From Lithospermum erythrorhizon (Eukaryota > Streptophyta > Magnoliopsida > Boraginales > Boraginaceae): 64,000 nt of DNA. Under the pieces are notes generated by a model. It did not search any database. It was not told the origin of the DNA and was given only the letters and a program-made list of their open reading frames with translations. The first letter of the stretch is position 1; every line of letters starts with the position of its first letter. Position numbers and translations under genes: made by a program. Shown here one piece after another: positions 23,101 through 35,208 of the stretch. Location: positions 110,247 through 174,246 of the forward strand of contig JADFUC010001562.1 in assembly GCA_019722365.1 (NCBI GenBank), read 5' to 3'.

Positions 23101-26100
23101 ATCTCAATTTTCTTTTATATATGGCTCTGTAATTTGTTGAGCTCCTTGCCCCGCCCCAAAAAAAAAAAGAGCTTCAGAATTTTTTTAGCCAAACACCCTC
23201 CAGACATCTTAGCCTTGAACCCTTCAATTGCTAGTGTTAGAAACAAAAAAGAAAGCATCATATGGAAATTTATCCCACCCTGGATCAAGATTAAATCACA
23301 GTCCAACAGTCAATTATGCCTTGTTTTGCAAATTTAATGACAAGAAAGATACTTCCAATGTTATCAAGGATGGGGAGAACAGGAGCATTAAATGACGATG
23401 AAAATAATTCCAATATTATTGAGCAGTTATTTGATTTTTGTTGGACAACCCTGATGATAGAATGTAGTAATAGAACAAACCAAACAATGTACTAAAAACC
23501 GAAAATGATGAGATATTTTAAGTAACATATACTATGCAGTAAAAATAATAATAATTAAAAAAAAAACATATACCATGCAGTGAACTTAAGGAGAAGGCCT
23601 GGGCTACAATAAATAAATAAAAATCATACAAAAAGTGACGTTTGCAACAGTGTCTTACCTCCCTAAGCACGAAGACATGATTTAAAACGCAGATAGGTTC
23701 CATATCATTTAAAACAGAACACAAATTTGTTAACCTCTGCATTGCTGCTTCTAACCTGCCATTGACAAAAATGTAGAATTTTAGAGTCTGCTTTTTAAGT
23801 CATCCAGTGTGATCCAACAGGAGAATACATAAGATGGACTAAATTTAGGTCTCACATTTTAATGAAGTTGTTATTCTCTGGGTAACTCTCGAAGCCCGGC
23901 AAGTGAAAGCCAGAAATTACTCTTGGGGACTTTCCAGTAGAAAAAGAACCTCTGGATGTCAAATTCATCAGAGTTGCTGCCTGCTCTGGGAGAAGCTGAA
24001 ATTTTCCACAGAATTAACATTGAAAGTAAAACAATAGGAGCACCTGGGGAGTATAAGAAAGGGTAATAACCTGCATCTCTAAGGAACCAAATCCACCTTC
24101 GGAGTCGAGGATATTAATTAACCCTTCCAATCCTCCCATGATAGACTCTATAAGGGATTCCACATACAGAACTGCATCACGACCAATTTTGGTCACCTGT
24201 AACGAAAATGTTCTACATCACTTGGTAGGAATGGGAAGAACTTTGCATGTCAATTATACTTCAGGAATTAGGACTTAACTTTCTTCAAGAAGAAAGTCAA
24301 AGAAACTCTTAAAATAATGATACATGTAACTTTATAGGTATTAGTTGTTTCCTACTTCTTATCTATCAAACAATGAGTTTTGTCCTTCCTTTTTAACGAA
24401 ATTAGAAACTACAAATTGAATTTGCTGGTATCAGTATGAGTAAAAACTGTATCCTGAACACAATGAAAATGGTATTCTCTGATAACCCGCATTATCTAGA
24501 TCATCACATACCTCCTCTGGGACAATTATAGAAGCACAATCAGGAAAACTACTAGCAACACCAAGCCATGCACAGCAATGCTGAGGGCGACCTTCAGGCC
24601 CAAACATAGTGTTTCTGAAAACCTGTGATATTCGCTTGAAGTCAGATTCAAATCATTATCTAAATTTCAGAATGGTTTGCAGCACATACTTACAGTAGTA
24701 AGATGCTGGTGATAGAAGTATAGCTTCCTCAGACTTCCATGTCTTGATAACTGCGATTCAAGCTCATCGACACACCTGCCTTGATGCAAACAACAGTCTC
24801 TAAATGATTTTGTGCACAATAATATAAAATCATTAAAAGTCTGCGCGAAGAATCAATAATATAAAATCATTAAAAGTCTGCGAGAAGAAAGAAAACTATT
24901 AACATAAATCTTACTCCCTCCAACCCTTAATGTTAGGGACATTTTTCATTTTAGGAAATCCCTAAATTAAGTCCCATTTGTGAAACAAAGCATTGGGGGA
25001 AAATTTTAAATGTGAGAGAAGTTTAAATTTTCTTAAAGTTTGTGAATAAGTAAATGGGTCTAACATTTAGGGATGGAGGGAGTAGTATGTATGGGTACGA
25101 ACCGCGACCAGTTATATGCAGAATTTCCTTCTGACAGTAGGCCTTCCTTTCCAGTTGACACAGTAGCTTTCTCCAAATGTCTAATGTTTATTGACGAACG
25201 AGCAGAAGTAACAATCATCAATATTGATAACCAATCTTTCCGTAATTCCTGCATGAAGAACATGCATAATTATTGGTTACTGAATGCCAGAACTAAATCC
25301 CTTAGCATTAAAAAGAAATTCTTAGAAAACTTATAGAGCAAATAAGGTATGCCTAACAAATGTGCAAAGAACAAACAGAAAAGAGCAACTAGACATGACT
25401 TACAGATAAATCACACGTAATTGCTGAAACATTTTCACCCTTTGGTTTTGGTATGTTCTCGAGATGCTGTACTATCTTCTGGAAAAGTCCTTTCAAGGTA
25501 GCATCTAGATCAAGAGCCACCATTCCAGGAGTACCAAGTAAAAATTTGATCCGACCAGCACAGGATGATAGATATGACAAGGCGTAGCCTCTAATAGCTG
25601 GAAAGAAAGGAAATATTTTTACCATCTCATTTTTCCTAAGTAGATTTTTCCGAAGTAGATTGGACAATGTTACGAATTTACGATGACAAATCAATCAACA
25701 AAAATTAATTAAAATTTGAGAACAGATTAATGGTCCCGTGGAAAGTCATTTAAGTGCACACAGTCTATATTAGTTCAATGAAGGAAGAAGGGTTAGCAGC
25801 AGCTGCTACCCTTAATCATTATACCGGTAGTCACAAGGTGATTAAGAACATATAAACCATTTGAAAGCATGCTTTATATTTGCGCACTAGAAGAAAAGAT
25901 TTGTCCGTAGCATCTAAGTTAGTTGTGCTAGATCACAAACTGACCTGCAATATACTTGCGGACCAGAGAACAAAGGCGATCAATTCCATCTAACAAGAAA
26001 CCAATGGTCGAATCGTTTGGATCCTGCAATGAAGGCAAAACAAGTCAAACACTACCTTAGAAGCAAAGAAATTAAAATCAAATGGTTCATTCTGAATGTT

Positions 26101-29100
26101 CACGGATTCAAAATAATAATGGAAAGAAGTGACTATCTTACAATATCCACTGCAACCATCTTAGTAGTTTTTGTTTTTGATGATGCTACTCCAACATGTT
26201 GAAAATACCATAGTACCTCACTTTGAGAAAATGCCAACGCTGAAAATACCATCTGTGCAAAAAATAATTACTATAATTCTAGGAGCATAATGCATTTGTC
26301 TACTGATCAAGTAATTAACGGAACTTTGTTCATTCGACGAATGAGCTCTTGATGATTAATAAGCTTCCCATTGGAACTCAAGTTGACAGCTAAACAACTC
26401 AAGAGTCCCATATCTCGTTTGTAAAACAAGAAAACAATTGTTAGCAGGCGTAGATGCTATACCTGCACATTAGGAGCCAACAAACTTGGCTGATCAGTGA
26501 AGAAGAGAACCATTCTTCCAATTTCTTGTTTTAACAGTATCCTCCTTTCACGATGTATGGCATCACAAGAATATATAGCTTGTTCATGCACTTCACTACA
26601 GAACATAACAAATTTTGAAGTAAATTTAACGTGAACAGTCCATGATCTAGCTGGCTAAGAAGACCGCATAGATGATAATATCAGGAAAATGGGAGAATGA
26701 ACTAGATAGATCATGAAATGAGTAACTACACAGATCACTTAAATCCATACAAGGGGGCATGGAGTAGGGAACCAAGTCAATTCATCCTAAATAAATATAT
26801 TCCTTCATAATACTCCTCACTCACTAACAGAAACTTATACTTCAGAGAATAAAAATCATACCATCTAGAAGTGTAAATCATTGAGTGGTAGCTCATAACT
26901 GCACGGGATATAGTTGTATCTTTAAGATCGAAAAAAAGATCATGGGTTCAAACTTCAAAGGCATCTATTTACTAGTTTAGGTTTGCAAATGATCCGGGTT
27001 TGGTTTGGTGTGAACTCTAATTATCTTTGTTCTAAGTTCCATCAGAGGCCTTTTATTGTCATAATTTCAAGTTCAGGATTAGGTGGACCTGATTTCAACT
27101 GCATGCATATAAGTAGGACAGAAGAGAAAGGGGGAGTGGGTGGGTGGGTGTGCGGGGGAGGGATGGTGAAGGTGTATTGTTAGAATAGCTTTGTGTTCTT
27201 CAATCCTCAAAGTCACCAATTAGAGTCAAAGAGTCAAAGTAAATAAGAAATTATTATGGTTAGACTAACAACTCGTTTCATACCTTATCATTTTCTCCAC
27301 TTGCTTTGCCACACTATACTCAAGATCGGCTTCTTTTTGTTTACTTCGTCCAGACTTTGCCAACTTCTTTGATTCCAATATCCGTGGTAAAACATACAAC
27401 TGATAATCTTCATGCAATAATACATACTGCAAAACCACAACGTATAGTAGTTTATTAGCCCTGACAAATGGATACGCATGCGATAGCTCAATGTAAAATT
27501 GCAACCCTCACCTCATCCCTGCACAGAGGAAGAACAATGTTTTCCTTAAGTACAACCTGAGCCAAGACAAGACAAATAAGTAATCAAATAATATTACAAG
27601 AGACTACCCCTTTTTGCTAGTACCACTCAACTTGCACCAGCTTCAACAAACCGGATAAGACCTCAAATTGAATAACGATTTGACCAAGGTCCAATAATGT
27701 TGTCTCAAAACTAATGATGAAATGATAAGTCGATTATTTGGTTTGGATTACTCAACTTGGTGCATATAAATGTAATGAGAGTTTTAACAGTATGAATGGT
27801 ATACGTAATAATTTAATTGAGTAATCTCTGGATACCCAGACTAAAAAATCATTTGCAATAGTGCTCAACCTTTTGGACTATCGAATAATATCACAACTAC
27901 CTTTCTCTTTCATCAATGAATGTTCCATTTCCAGTCCATATAATTAATTAAGCAATAAAGGAAGGGATAAATGTGCTAAATTTACCAAAGCAATATCAAT
28001 GCTGGTAACCCTAAGGAGCTCATCCGGGCAAACAAGATATCCAAACAATACCCATTCTCGATAAGAAGTAACATTAGCCAAATCTTGAGCTCTCTGCACA
28101 AGGAGAAAATATTCTTAGAAACTAAACATCAAGGAATGTTTAGTCTGCACTTTGTTCAACAACTAAATCAACTAACACAAATGCATTCCTTCAATCCGAC
28201 TTGTCAGCAATACTAAGAAGGCCATTTGTACTCATAGAGTAACAAAGTTCAATACCATTGGATGGGCTGAATTTGTCAGTATATCAGGATATCGAGGATG
28301 AAAAGGACTTAAAAATCCCTCATTTCGCAGCTTTCTTGTATCTGTTGATAAGAATATGATAGGGCCAACAGCCTCTAACACCTGAAGTAAAGACATAAAA
28401 TTTATTCGATAACGTTTCACAGGATCTAGAAGATACTAATAAACAAAGCCTGAGGGACAATATAATCGGTGAACATGTTATATCAGGCAAAAAATTAGAA
28501 TCACTGTTATTTTATACGACGACATTGGACATCCTTGAATGGGTACAGTCAAAGATGGCAAATCTCACAAAAGCTAAACTATTCACCTTCTACTGATAAT
28601 ATTGAGAACCCAGAGAAATTTTTATAATATCCTGCCTACATTATTTTCTTGTTAGATAGTTCACAAAACAACGAGCTTGTGAAATCAATCATAAGTACCA
28701 AATCATAATCTGCAAGAATATAATTATTATATGTCCATCTTTCGTGTTCATGTGGAGTGCTGATCACATGCTAATCTTCTATTGGACATTATATAGATAT
28801 GACTCTAACCAGGCAGCAATAAACAACTACCTACGTAAGCCGCTGGCATAAAACAAGAATAGAAATAATCTTTCCTAAAATAAAGAGATAAAAAATGGTT
28901 TCTTTCAATATCAAAGAAAAAATTACCACTAAACACTAGAAAATACCTCTCCAATACGAGGACTGACAAAATTCAGGTCTTCATGCAAACCCTTCAATGG
29001 TGGATCATAGGAATCTATAAACTGGACTAGCCTGTAATCCATGGTAGTGACAGCATTTTAGTGAGCTTGAAGTTTTGCTCAAAATAAAATTGACTGCAAG

Positions 29101-32100
29101 TTATATATGGCATAAAATCACTTGTATTTAAAAAATGCAAGACAACTTAAGGTTCCCTTAAGCCCAAAGAAACACCAATGCGGCTAGGCCCCACAGAGGC
29201 CTGGGGATAGAAGTACCTAGCCAGATTCAATATATGAAAAATGTCAGCATACCAGCTTGTATGCTTATTTCTCAAAGAAGTCTGAACAAGTTGACCTCTA
29301 TGTGAAAGCTCAAAATATGCTACTAGTATAACACAAATTTTCCGGATATAGGAGAATAATGAGAATTCCAAAACTCCTTTTTCCCCTTGGTCTTTCTGTT
29401 TCACCCTTCCCCTCATTTTTCCTTCTGGTTTAGGTAGCATATGAGGTAGAAAATCAAGAGAGAAGAAAAATTGATTTCTAAGGGTACATACGACAATATA
29501 ATGCATATAATAACTCCCATATTGGAGTAAGGTTGTATAAAAGCTCAATCAACATTCAACAGATTCCAACAGCCCAAAACTTACTGGTTTGGTAGATATC
29601 TAGTCTCACCTGTGATAAAAATCACAATCGTGGTCATTCCTTGTCATGGCATGCAAAAGATTGTATGTTTGTAGCATCATCTTCCTAGGTATCTGAGGGT
29701 ATGACATCAGATAAATCACAATTACACAATATCGATACACATTTTGTCCATATACAAGCAAGACAAAATGAATGAACTTCAGCTGGAAATAATTGAACAG
29801 AAAATGGATGAAAAAACAAAAGCTAGTGCAATACCTTCTCAGAAAATAGATTGACACGAACGAAGGCACAGAATAGGTCCATAAAAGCATGGAGTATGAG
29901 AGAATTCTGATGCGGCTGCATTTAAGTACACAGGAGATTAGCAAACAAAATTACATTGGTGTTTGAGTCATTGTCTAAGAAATAATTCTGCTAAGTGTCT
30001 ACGATGGGAGTTTCTTCAGAACTTTCCTGTGGACTGAAACATAATATTTTATCTCTAATAGGATGCAAAGCAGACTAATATTTTAAAGTCTGAGTGAAAT
30101 CGGGAGTTCAAAATAGCACTACCAGTAAGGTAATCACTGTACTGCTTAAATCCAAAATCAGCCTCAAAGCTTGCTCACGAAAAGCCATCAAGTCAAGAAG
30201 CAGCTGCCAAGAAGAGACGCTAGTAAGAGACAAATTTTACACATTATATAATAAATTCAGATTCCAACAAAAAAGTCAATTTGAACAACTCAAACACAAA
30301 AGAAAAACGTCAACTCGTTTAAAAATGCATCCATGATGTAGCATAACCATCGGAAGGAGTTGCGACATCAAAGTTATTGTTAAGTATGCCACATTTGAAG
30401 AGATTAAATAATATTTACCCAGAACTTAAAAACAGGCTAATACTGTGACAGCAAGTGTACACATTTACTATCCAGCAAGACCTTAAGGATGAGATCTCTA
30501 ATTATTGTTCTCAAAGTAATCCTTTTTAATTGTTATTTGTCATCATTGCACTCAAAAAAATTTGTGCCAATGTTTTCTCTTTTTTTCCATCCATTGGTCC
30601 ATACCCTATTCAGGTTAAAGCCCACAAACAAAATTCAAAGGAAGCTCGGCAAATTAGCATTCTCTATAGGGATAAAGATAAAAGCTCTGTTTAGTTTCTA
30701 AGAATTTTTTTTTTTCCTTTTGCAAGCTCTGAATTCATTCGATCATTTATATCAACCACCCTAACAAAACCTATTGATATTCACATACTATTAAAAGTTG
30801 TGTATTAATTGGCAGGTGATAAGCAAAGTAAGGTGGGGAGATGAATAGATATAGAAAAGTTAAACAAGAGCCTTAGCATTATCTCAGATATGTATGTACA
30901 TATATGGGAAGTGAAACACGATCAATCTATTTAGTGCAGAGCAATGAGCACTGTAGATACAGCAATATGTTAGTAATTACCAATGTGAGTGGGGAAAGGT
31001 AAGCGTTTTCACTTTGGATGAGAAATTAGAACAAACAACAATGTGCTCCAGTAAAAAAAGGTTTCCCAATTAATGTAGTCCTGCAAACTTTCACCCTCTA
31101 CGGCTCTACATCAGAAAATATCTTGCTTTATTGGATAGCATAGAGGACCAACTAAGATCAAGGGCATAAATCCCAAGAAGAGCATCAACTGGTAACTATG
31201 GCTACTTAGTCGGCCTCACTTTACTATTAATCATCATTTGTCCCTCCCATATGATGAAACAGAAGGAGCAAGAAAATAAAATGTGCCTCGAGAACAACTC
31301 AAGCATTAATATATTTAGGAAGATCACAAAGATTAATCTATGCAATAGTTTCTAGGGATATTCACCTTGACCTTCATAACAGGATTAGTGCTACTGAAAG
31401 TGTCTATTTATATTTAAATTTAAATTGAGGTTTGTGAACCTATGTAGAAAATCTCCAAATGACGTCAATTTCAAATACGCCACCAGGACATTGCATTTCA
31501 TGAATGGTAAAAGTAGCCTCGATATTCAGTTGTTATCAAGCTGAAATTAGCAGTTCCATAAACCAACAAAAGTCAAGAACATTCACATAAATCACATCTC
31601 AGGAAGAAATCACTAGAAAAAGCATTGAGGTTCCATAAAGAAATAAGCATGTAGTTATATGACAAAATTTATCAATGTGCATATTAAGTAAGTTAATCTT
31701 TGAGAAATAAATAGTGGAGTACAGGTATCTCAGCTGAATCCATTGCTCCAAGCTTTGCATACAAGATTCTGCGCCGTCATTCATTGCATCCAAGGCAAAC
31801 TTGTCGATCTACAGAGGGTAAATTTTATAATTAATAGTTCATGTTTTAAGATCACAATTCCAACCTCAACAATCCACCTAAAATTGACTAAAAGAAAAGT
31901 TCTCAAAGATCATACACGTTCAAGCTGTAACTTGCTATGGTGCTCCGGGAACTTCTTTGAGAGAAACATGCAAATCTTTGGATGATTTGGAAAAACACCG
32001 GACTTCCAAAACGCTTCCGAAAACATATGACCAGCCACATCCGGGTAGTCCAATATTTGATTCAATCTGTACATCTTTGCCAACAGCCCTTCTGCTACAT

Positions 32101-32329
32101 GAGTGAGCTGGTATACCCACTGCATATTCAAACCCTTTAAACTTGACCCAGCTGAGCTGTGAGTCGTCCCTTCGGACTCATTTCTCTTAGAAGATACCTT
32201 TGATGTCCTGGGTGATACGATATCTTGAGCCAAGTATTCTGTCCATCTACCCGGACCATCCAATTCTTTTGATCTTACAACTGCAGGGTCCACATCTTCC
32301 ACCGCATAATGATGCCTGGCAGTCCTCAT
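20153..32329 (-). CDS. NAP1: NAP1/GNARLED: SCAR/WAVE complex subunit (Nck-associated protein 1)
   Basis: Scaffold subunit of the SCAR/WAVE complex that activates ARP2/3 actin nucleation; in Arabidopsis loss gives distorted trichomes. Coding exons in order: 32329-31916, 31808-31734, 30203-30123, 29915-29835, 29692-29610, 29031-28947, 28381-28256, 28093-27986, 27556-27512, 27426-27284, 26595-26463, 26252-26142, 26023-25945, 25597-25404, 25248-25103, 24775-24694, 24622-24512, 24196-24071, 23995-23856, 23755-23659, 22442-21451, 21037-20828, 20648-20153. They total 4158 bp, in frame, for 1385 aa, close to the roughly 1400-aa plant proteins. Blocks matching the remembered Arabidopsis protein include PHQNSLILHAFMDLF, NAHPMRAQDLANV-like and GGFNNNIHCLARCI. 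The C-terminus ends SRSGPISYR. All borders are GT-AG except the intron 2 donor, which reads CT (31733-31732). If intron 2 is retained, a stop at 31599 truncates the protein at about 207 aa. The start is the first in-frame ATG after an upstream intron-like acceptor. Confidence 0.95.
22965..23157. mobile_element. Possible MITE in NAP1 intron 20
   Basis: Starts GGGGCGGAGC and ends GCCCCGCCCC, a near-perfect 10-bp terminal inverted repeat of a form common in plant miniature elements. The core is AT-rich with no ORF. No clear target duplication; an A-run follows the right end. Confidence 0.4.
24914..25082. mobile_element. Stowaway-like MITE in NAP1 intron 15
   Basis: Left end CTCCCTCCAACCCTTAATG and right end (reversed) CTCCCTCCATCCCTAAATG form a near-perfect inverted repeat of about 23 bp, flanked on both sides by a TA duplication (24912-24913, 25083-25084). 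The 169-bp element has no ORF. It ends 20 bp from the exon at 25103, just inside the splice donor. Confidence 0.85.
26878..27120 (+). mobile_element. Candidate tRNA-derived SINE in NAP1 intron 10
   Basis: About 26883-26900 reads GAGTGGTAGCTCATAACTGC, like a tRNA A box. About 26944-26955 reads GGGTTCAAACTTC, like a B box, at roughly normal internal-promoter spacing. The 3' half has no tRNA similarity. The end is not sharply defined and no target duplication was identified. Confidence 0.45.
31732..31733 (-). other. Non-canonical CT splice donor, NAP1 intron 2
   Basis: The exon ends in ...ATTCAG (Trp-Ile-Gln) and the intron begins CTGAG, where the consensus would be GTGAG. The next exon starts with CTG CTT CTT (Leu-Leu-Leu-Asp) after a normal CAG acceptor. 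The joined protein fits the family only if the splice occurs here. No other placement within the shared CAGCTG gives a GT-AG or GC-AG intron. Confidence 0.75.
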
Positions 32330-32734
32330 TTCCAAATCTAATTCTACACCTATAACACAATATTTTGTTTTCCACTCAAACTATTTAGCATCGATCCTTT
32401 CTAATTATATCACATCAAATTCTAAAACACCAAATATCTAACCATTTATCCTTTTCAGCACACACACAAAAAGCCAACAATAACCCAAGATTTCTAATCT
32501 AAAAGAAATCAACACCTAATAGCCTATTGTCCCAAAACGTGCATACTGAAAATACTACTTGATAATTTTTCACAAAAAATATGTAACACATTAAAATTTA
32601 TTTGGGTTCAAAATTTGAAAAGTCGACTCATCCAAATTCAAAATGTGACAATTTTCAGGGATTGAGGGAGTCATCATTATAATGTACTTTAACATGATAA
32701 TTTTAATCCAAATTAAACATATGTGTGAGGTAGT

Positions 32735-33776
32735 ATTAACGCAAAAAACAACGAAAATCAAACACGAAGTAGAAAACCAACTAGCAAAATTCAGAAAACC
32801 CAAAATGCACGAAACAATAGACTACCTAGGCAGCTTAAATGCATTTGCAGTAGAAATCAGACAATGCTTAAAATTTCTAACAATACATACATATTACTAA
32901 AATGAGGAGAAGAAAGTAGAAGTACCAGTTTCAATTGAAGAATATATTGATGGTTGATTTTATAAATTTAAAACTCTAAGTCGCATAATACTTGGTCAAA
33001 CTATGTTAAATGCTAGTATTTCTAATGCACTTTAGAATTAACATGACAATTTTGATTCAAACCAAACATACGTGAGTCAACTAATGCTACTAGTTAATTT
33101 TGACCATTGCAAATCAAACCGAACAATTTGCAAAGGAGAGGTAGTATTAAAGCACAAAACAATAAAAATCAAACACGGAGTCCAAAACCAACTAACAAAA
33201 TTCAGAAAACCCAAAATGCATTGAACAATAAACTATCCAAGCATCTACATTGCATTTGCAGTAGACATCAAACAATGCTTAACAATTCTTTGGGGTCCAA
33301 AGAGGAGTTGCCCCCCACCACCATCACAACCCGACCCGACATTTTGCACATTCCAAAAGATACAGATAAAATCCAACTCTGACCCAAAATTTCAATCTAA
33401 AAAAGATCACACCTGAAAAGCTTATTGTATGCAATATAAACTTAAAGCACAAAACAAAAAGATCAAACACGAAGTCGAAAACCAATCAACAAAATTCACA
33501 AAACTCAAAATGCACAGAACAATAAACTACCCAAGTAGCTAAATTGCATTTTCATTAACCACTACGTTAGCCACATATTACTCGTAATAACGAGGTCTCG
33601 GTTTTGAGTACTTGCAAATACAAAAAAAAAATATATAAAAATATTACCCATTATAGTCTCGGTTTCGAGTAGACATTAAACAATGCTTAACAATTTTAAC
33701 AATACATATATATAATTAAATTAGTAGAATAAACAAAAAGTACCTGTTTGAATTGAAGAAGAATTTGACTTAGGAA
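32735..33776. repeat. Three tandem copies in the NAP1 5' leader region
   Basis: Three copies share AATCAAACACGAAGT, AAATTCAGAAAACC/CAAAATGCA and AGACATCAAACAATGCTTAA blocks: about 32735-32960, 33150-33292 and 33425-33776. Copies 1 and 3 end with the same leader border, which on the minus strand reads TTCTTCAATT then GTACTT, a splice-donor-like site (about 32930 and 33745). Copy 3 carries an extra insertion of about 115 bp (33552-33668). This suggests duplication of a leader exon/intron border. Confidence 0.6.
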
Positions 33777-34070
33777 ATTGAAATAAGGTTGAAAAGTTCA
33801 GATCTGCATAGTGAGTTGTACTTAGTAGGAGTAATTGAGAAAATAAAATTAGTATAGAAATGGAAGTTGTACCTCTAAGTATTTGAGTCCATTAGCATTG
33901 ACACATTAGCTAATAATTTGTTTTTGTTTTGTTAATAGTATTGGGTTAGAGAGAGAAAGAGAGGGAGGAGAGAGAATGTTTAATTGTGTGTTTTGTTTGC
34001 TTTTTTTAGCTTTTCTTTCGGTTTCTTTGTCTTCAAGTGAGAGAGACAACTACATATCTGCAAGCACGAT
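33740..34070 (-). promoter_or_regulatory. Likely NAP1 leader exon and promoter region
   Basis: On the minus strand this is CT-rich (tracts of TCTCTC at about 33950-33985), typical of plant 5' UTRs, and ends at a donor-like CAG/GTACTT at 33745. An acceptor-like site lies just upstream of the ATG at 32329. So the first intron probably spans about 32350-33745. No clear TATA box was fixed. Inference only. Confidence 0.4.
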
Positions 34071-35208
34071 CTAAACAAAATAGGAGTAATATGGAACGAT
34101 GTTTTCGGTTCAGTTAGATCGATTGTTCTCACAGACTTTTTAATTTTTACCTACAATTATAATATTTTTTAAAATTTCAAATTTATTTTCTTTGACTTAA
34201 TTTTTCCTTCCACGAGAGTTAAGTTGAGTAGAATATTATAACATATTAATATACCTGAAATAAGAATATATTTTGACATTTTTAAAGAGTAAAAGTCCCT
34301 TATAAAACTAAAATTAACTAAATATAATAATACCTTATTGAGTTAAGTTATGATTGATTTGAATTTTTTAAAGGAAAGTTAAATTCTATTTAATGTCCCT
34401 CATTTTCATGCGTCTTTAGAATTTTCTTGTTTTGTCAAATTATACTCCATGTATTGAAAACATGATGAATAGTTATCATATAAATCTCTCTTATACGTGA
34501 TGTACATTATTATAAAATTGGATGTATAAAAAAATACATAAAAAGAACATAGAGTATCTCCCCGATAATTTGGATAATCGATAATATAATTTCCCATTAA
34601 ATAGCTCTACCCCCACTACAACAAACTCCACCCATAGCTTGTTCCTCTCATTTTACGTGTGTCTGTATTGAATCATTAGATCATCATTCATTGCAAACCA
34701 TCTTTATGTTTGCAACTTTCACATTTCATCTACTGCTAAATTTATCAGTTCATTAATTTCGTTCAATAATACGGAGTATCATCTATTACTAATATTGTTA
34801 TCTATATTTATTTTAATATCTCTCCTAAAAATAATTGTAAATATACTTTGCTCGCTATGCTCGTCCAATTCGATTGTTAAATGGCTCGACTCACTTGGCT
34901 TGTTAGCTCTTAACGAGTCAAGAACGAGCAGAAGTTTCCGCTCGATATCCCTTAAACTTGTCCCTCGACCAGCGAGCATAGCACAATCTATATCAACACC
35001 CCAAAAATATTGATTAAATAGAGTCACAGTTTCAATAATGAAATGATAAAAAAAATTGATAAATAAATATATCAAATTAAGACTAAAGTTCCGGTGAAAA
35101 GGATTAATCTACTTGAAGATATTATCTGCCACATGAAATAGAGCATTCTTTCAAATCACTTATGAAAGCAAAATATTGAACCTCTACTATCTATTTAATG
35201 TTACTAGC
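34071..35208. other. Intergenic region between PPR gene and NAP1
   Basis: AT-rich, no ORF with domain signal. The part near 35208 is the 3' side of the PPR gene; the part near 34071 is NAP1 upstream DNA. A GC-richer patch at 34850-34985 with CTCG-rich short repeats is unexplained. Confidence 0.4.

Noticed and set aside
23134..23337. Short ORFs near 23.1-23.3 kb inside NAP1 intron 20
   Set aside because: They overlap a MITE-like end and intron sequence, have no domain and are not needed to complete NAP1.
30489..30701. 70-codon plus-strand ORF in NAP1 intron 2
   Set aside because: AT-driven composition, no start context or homology, inside a long intron.
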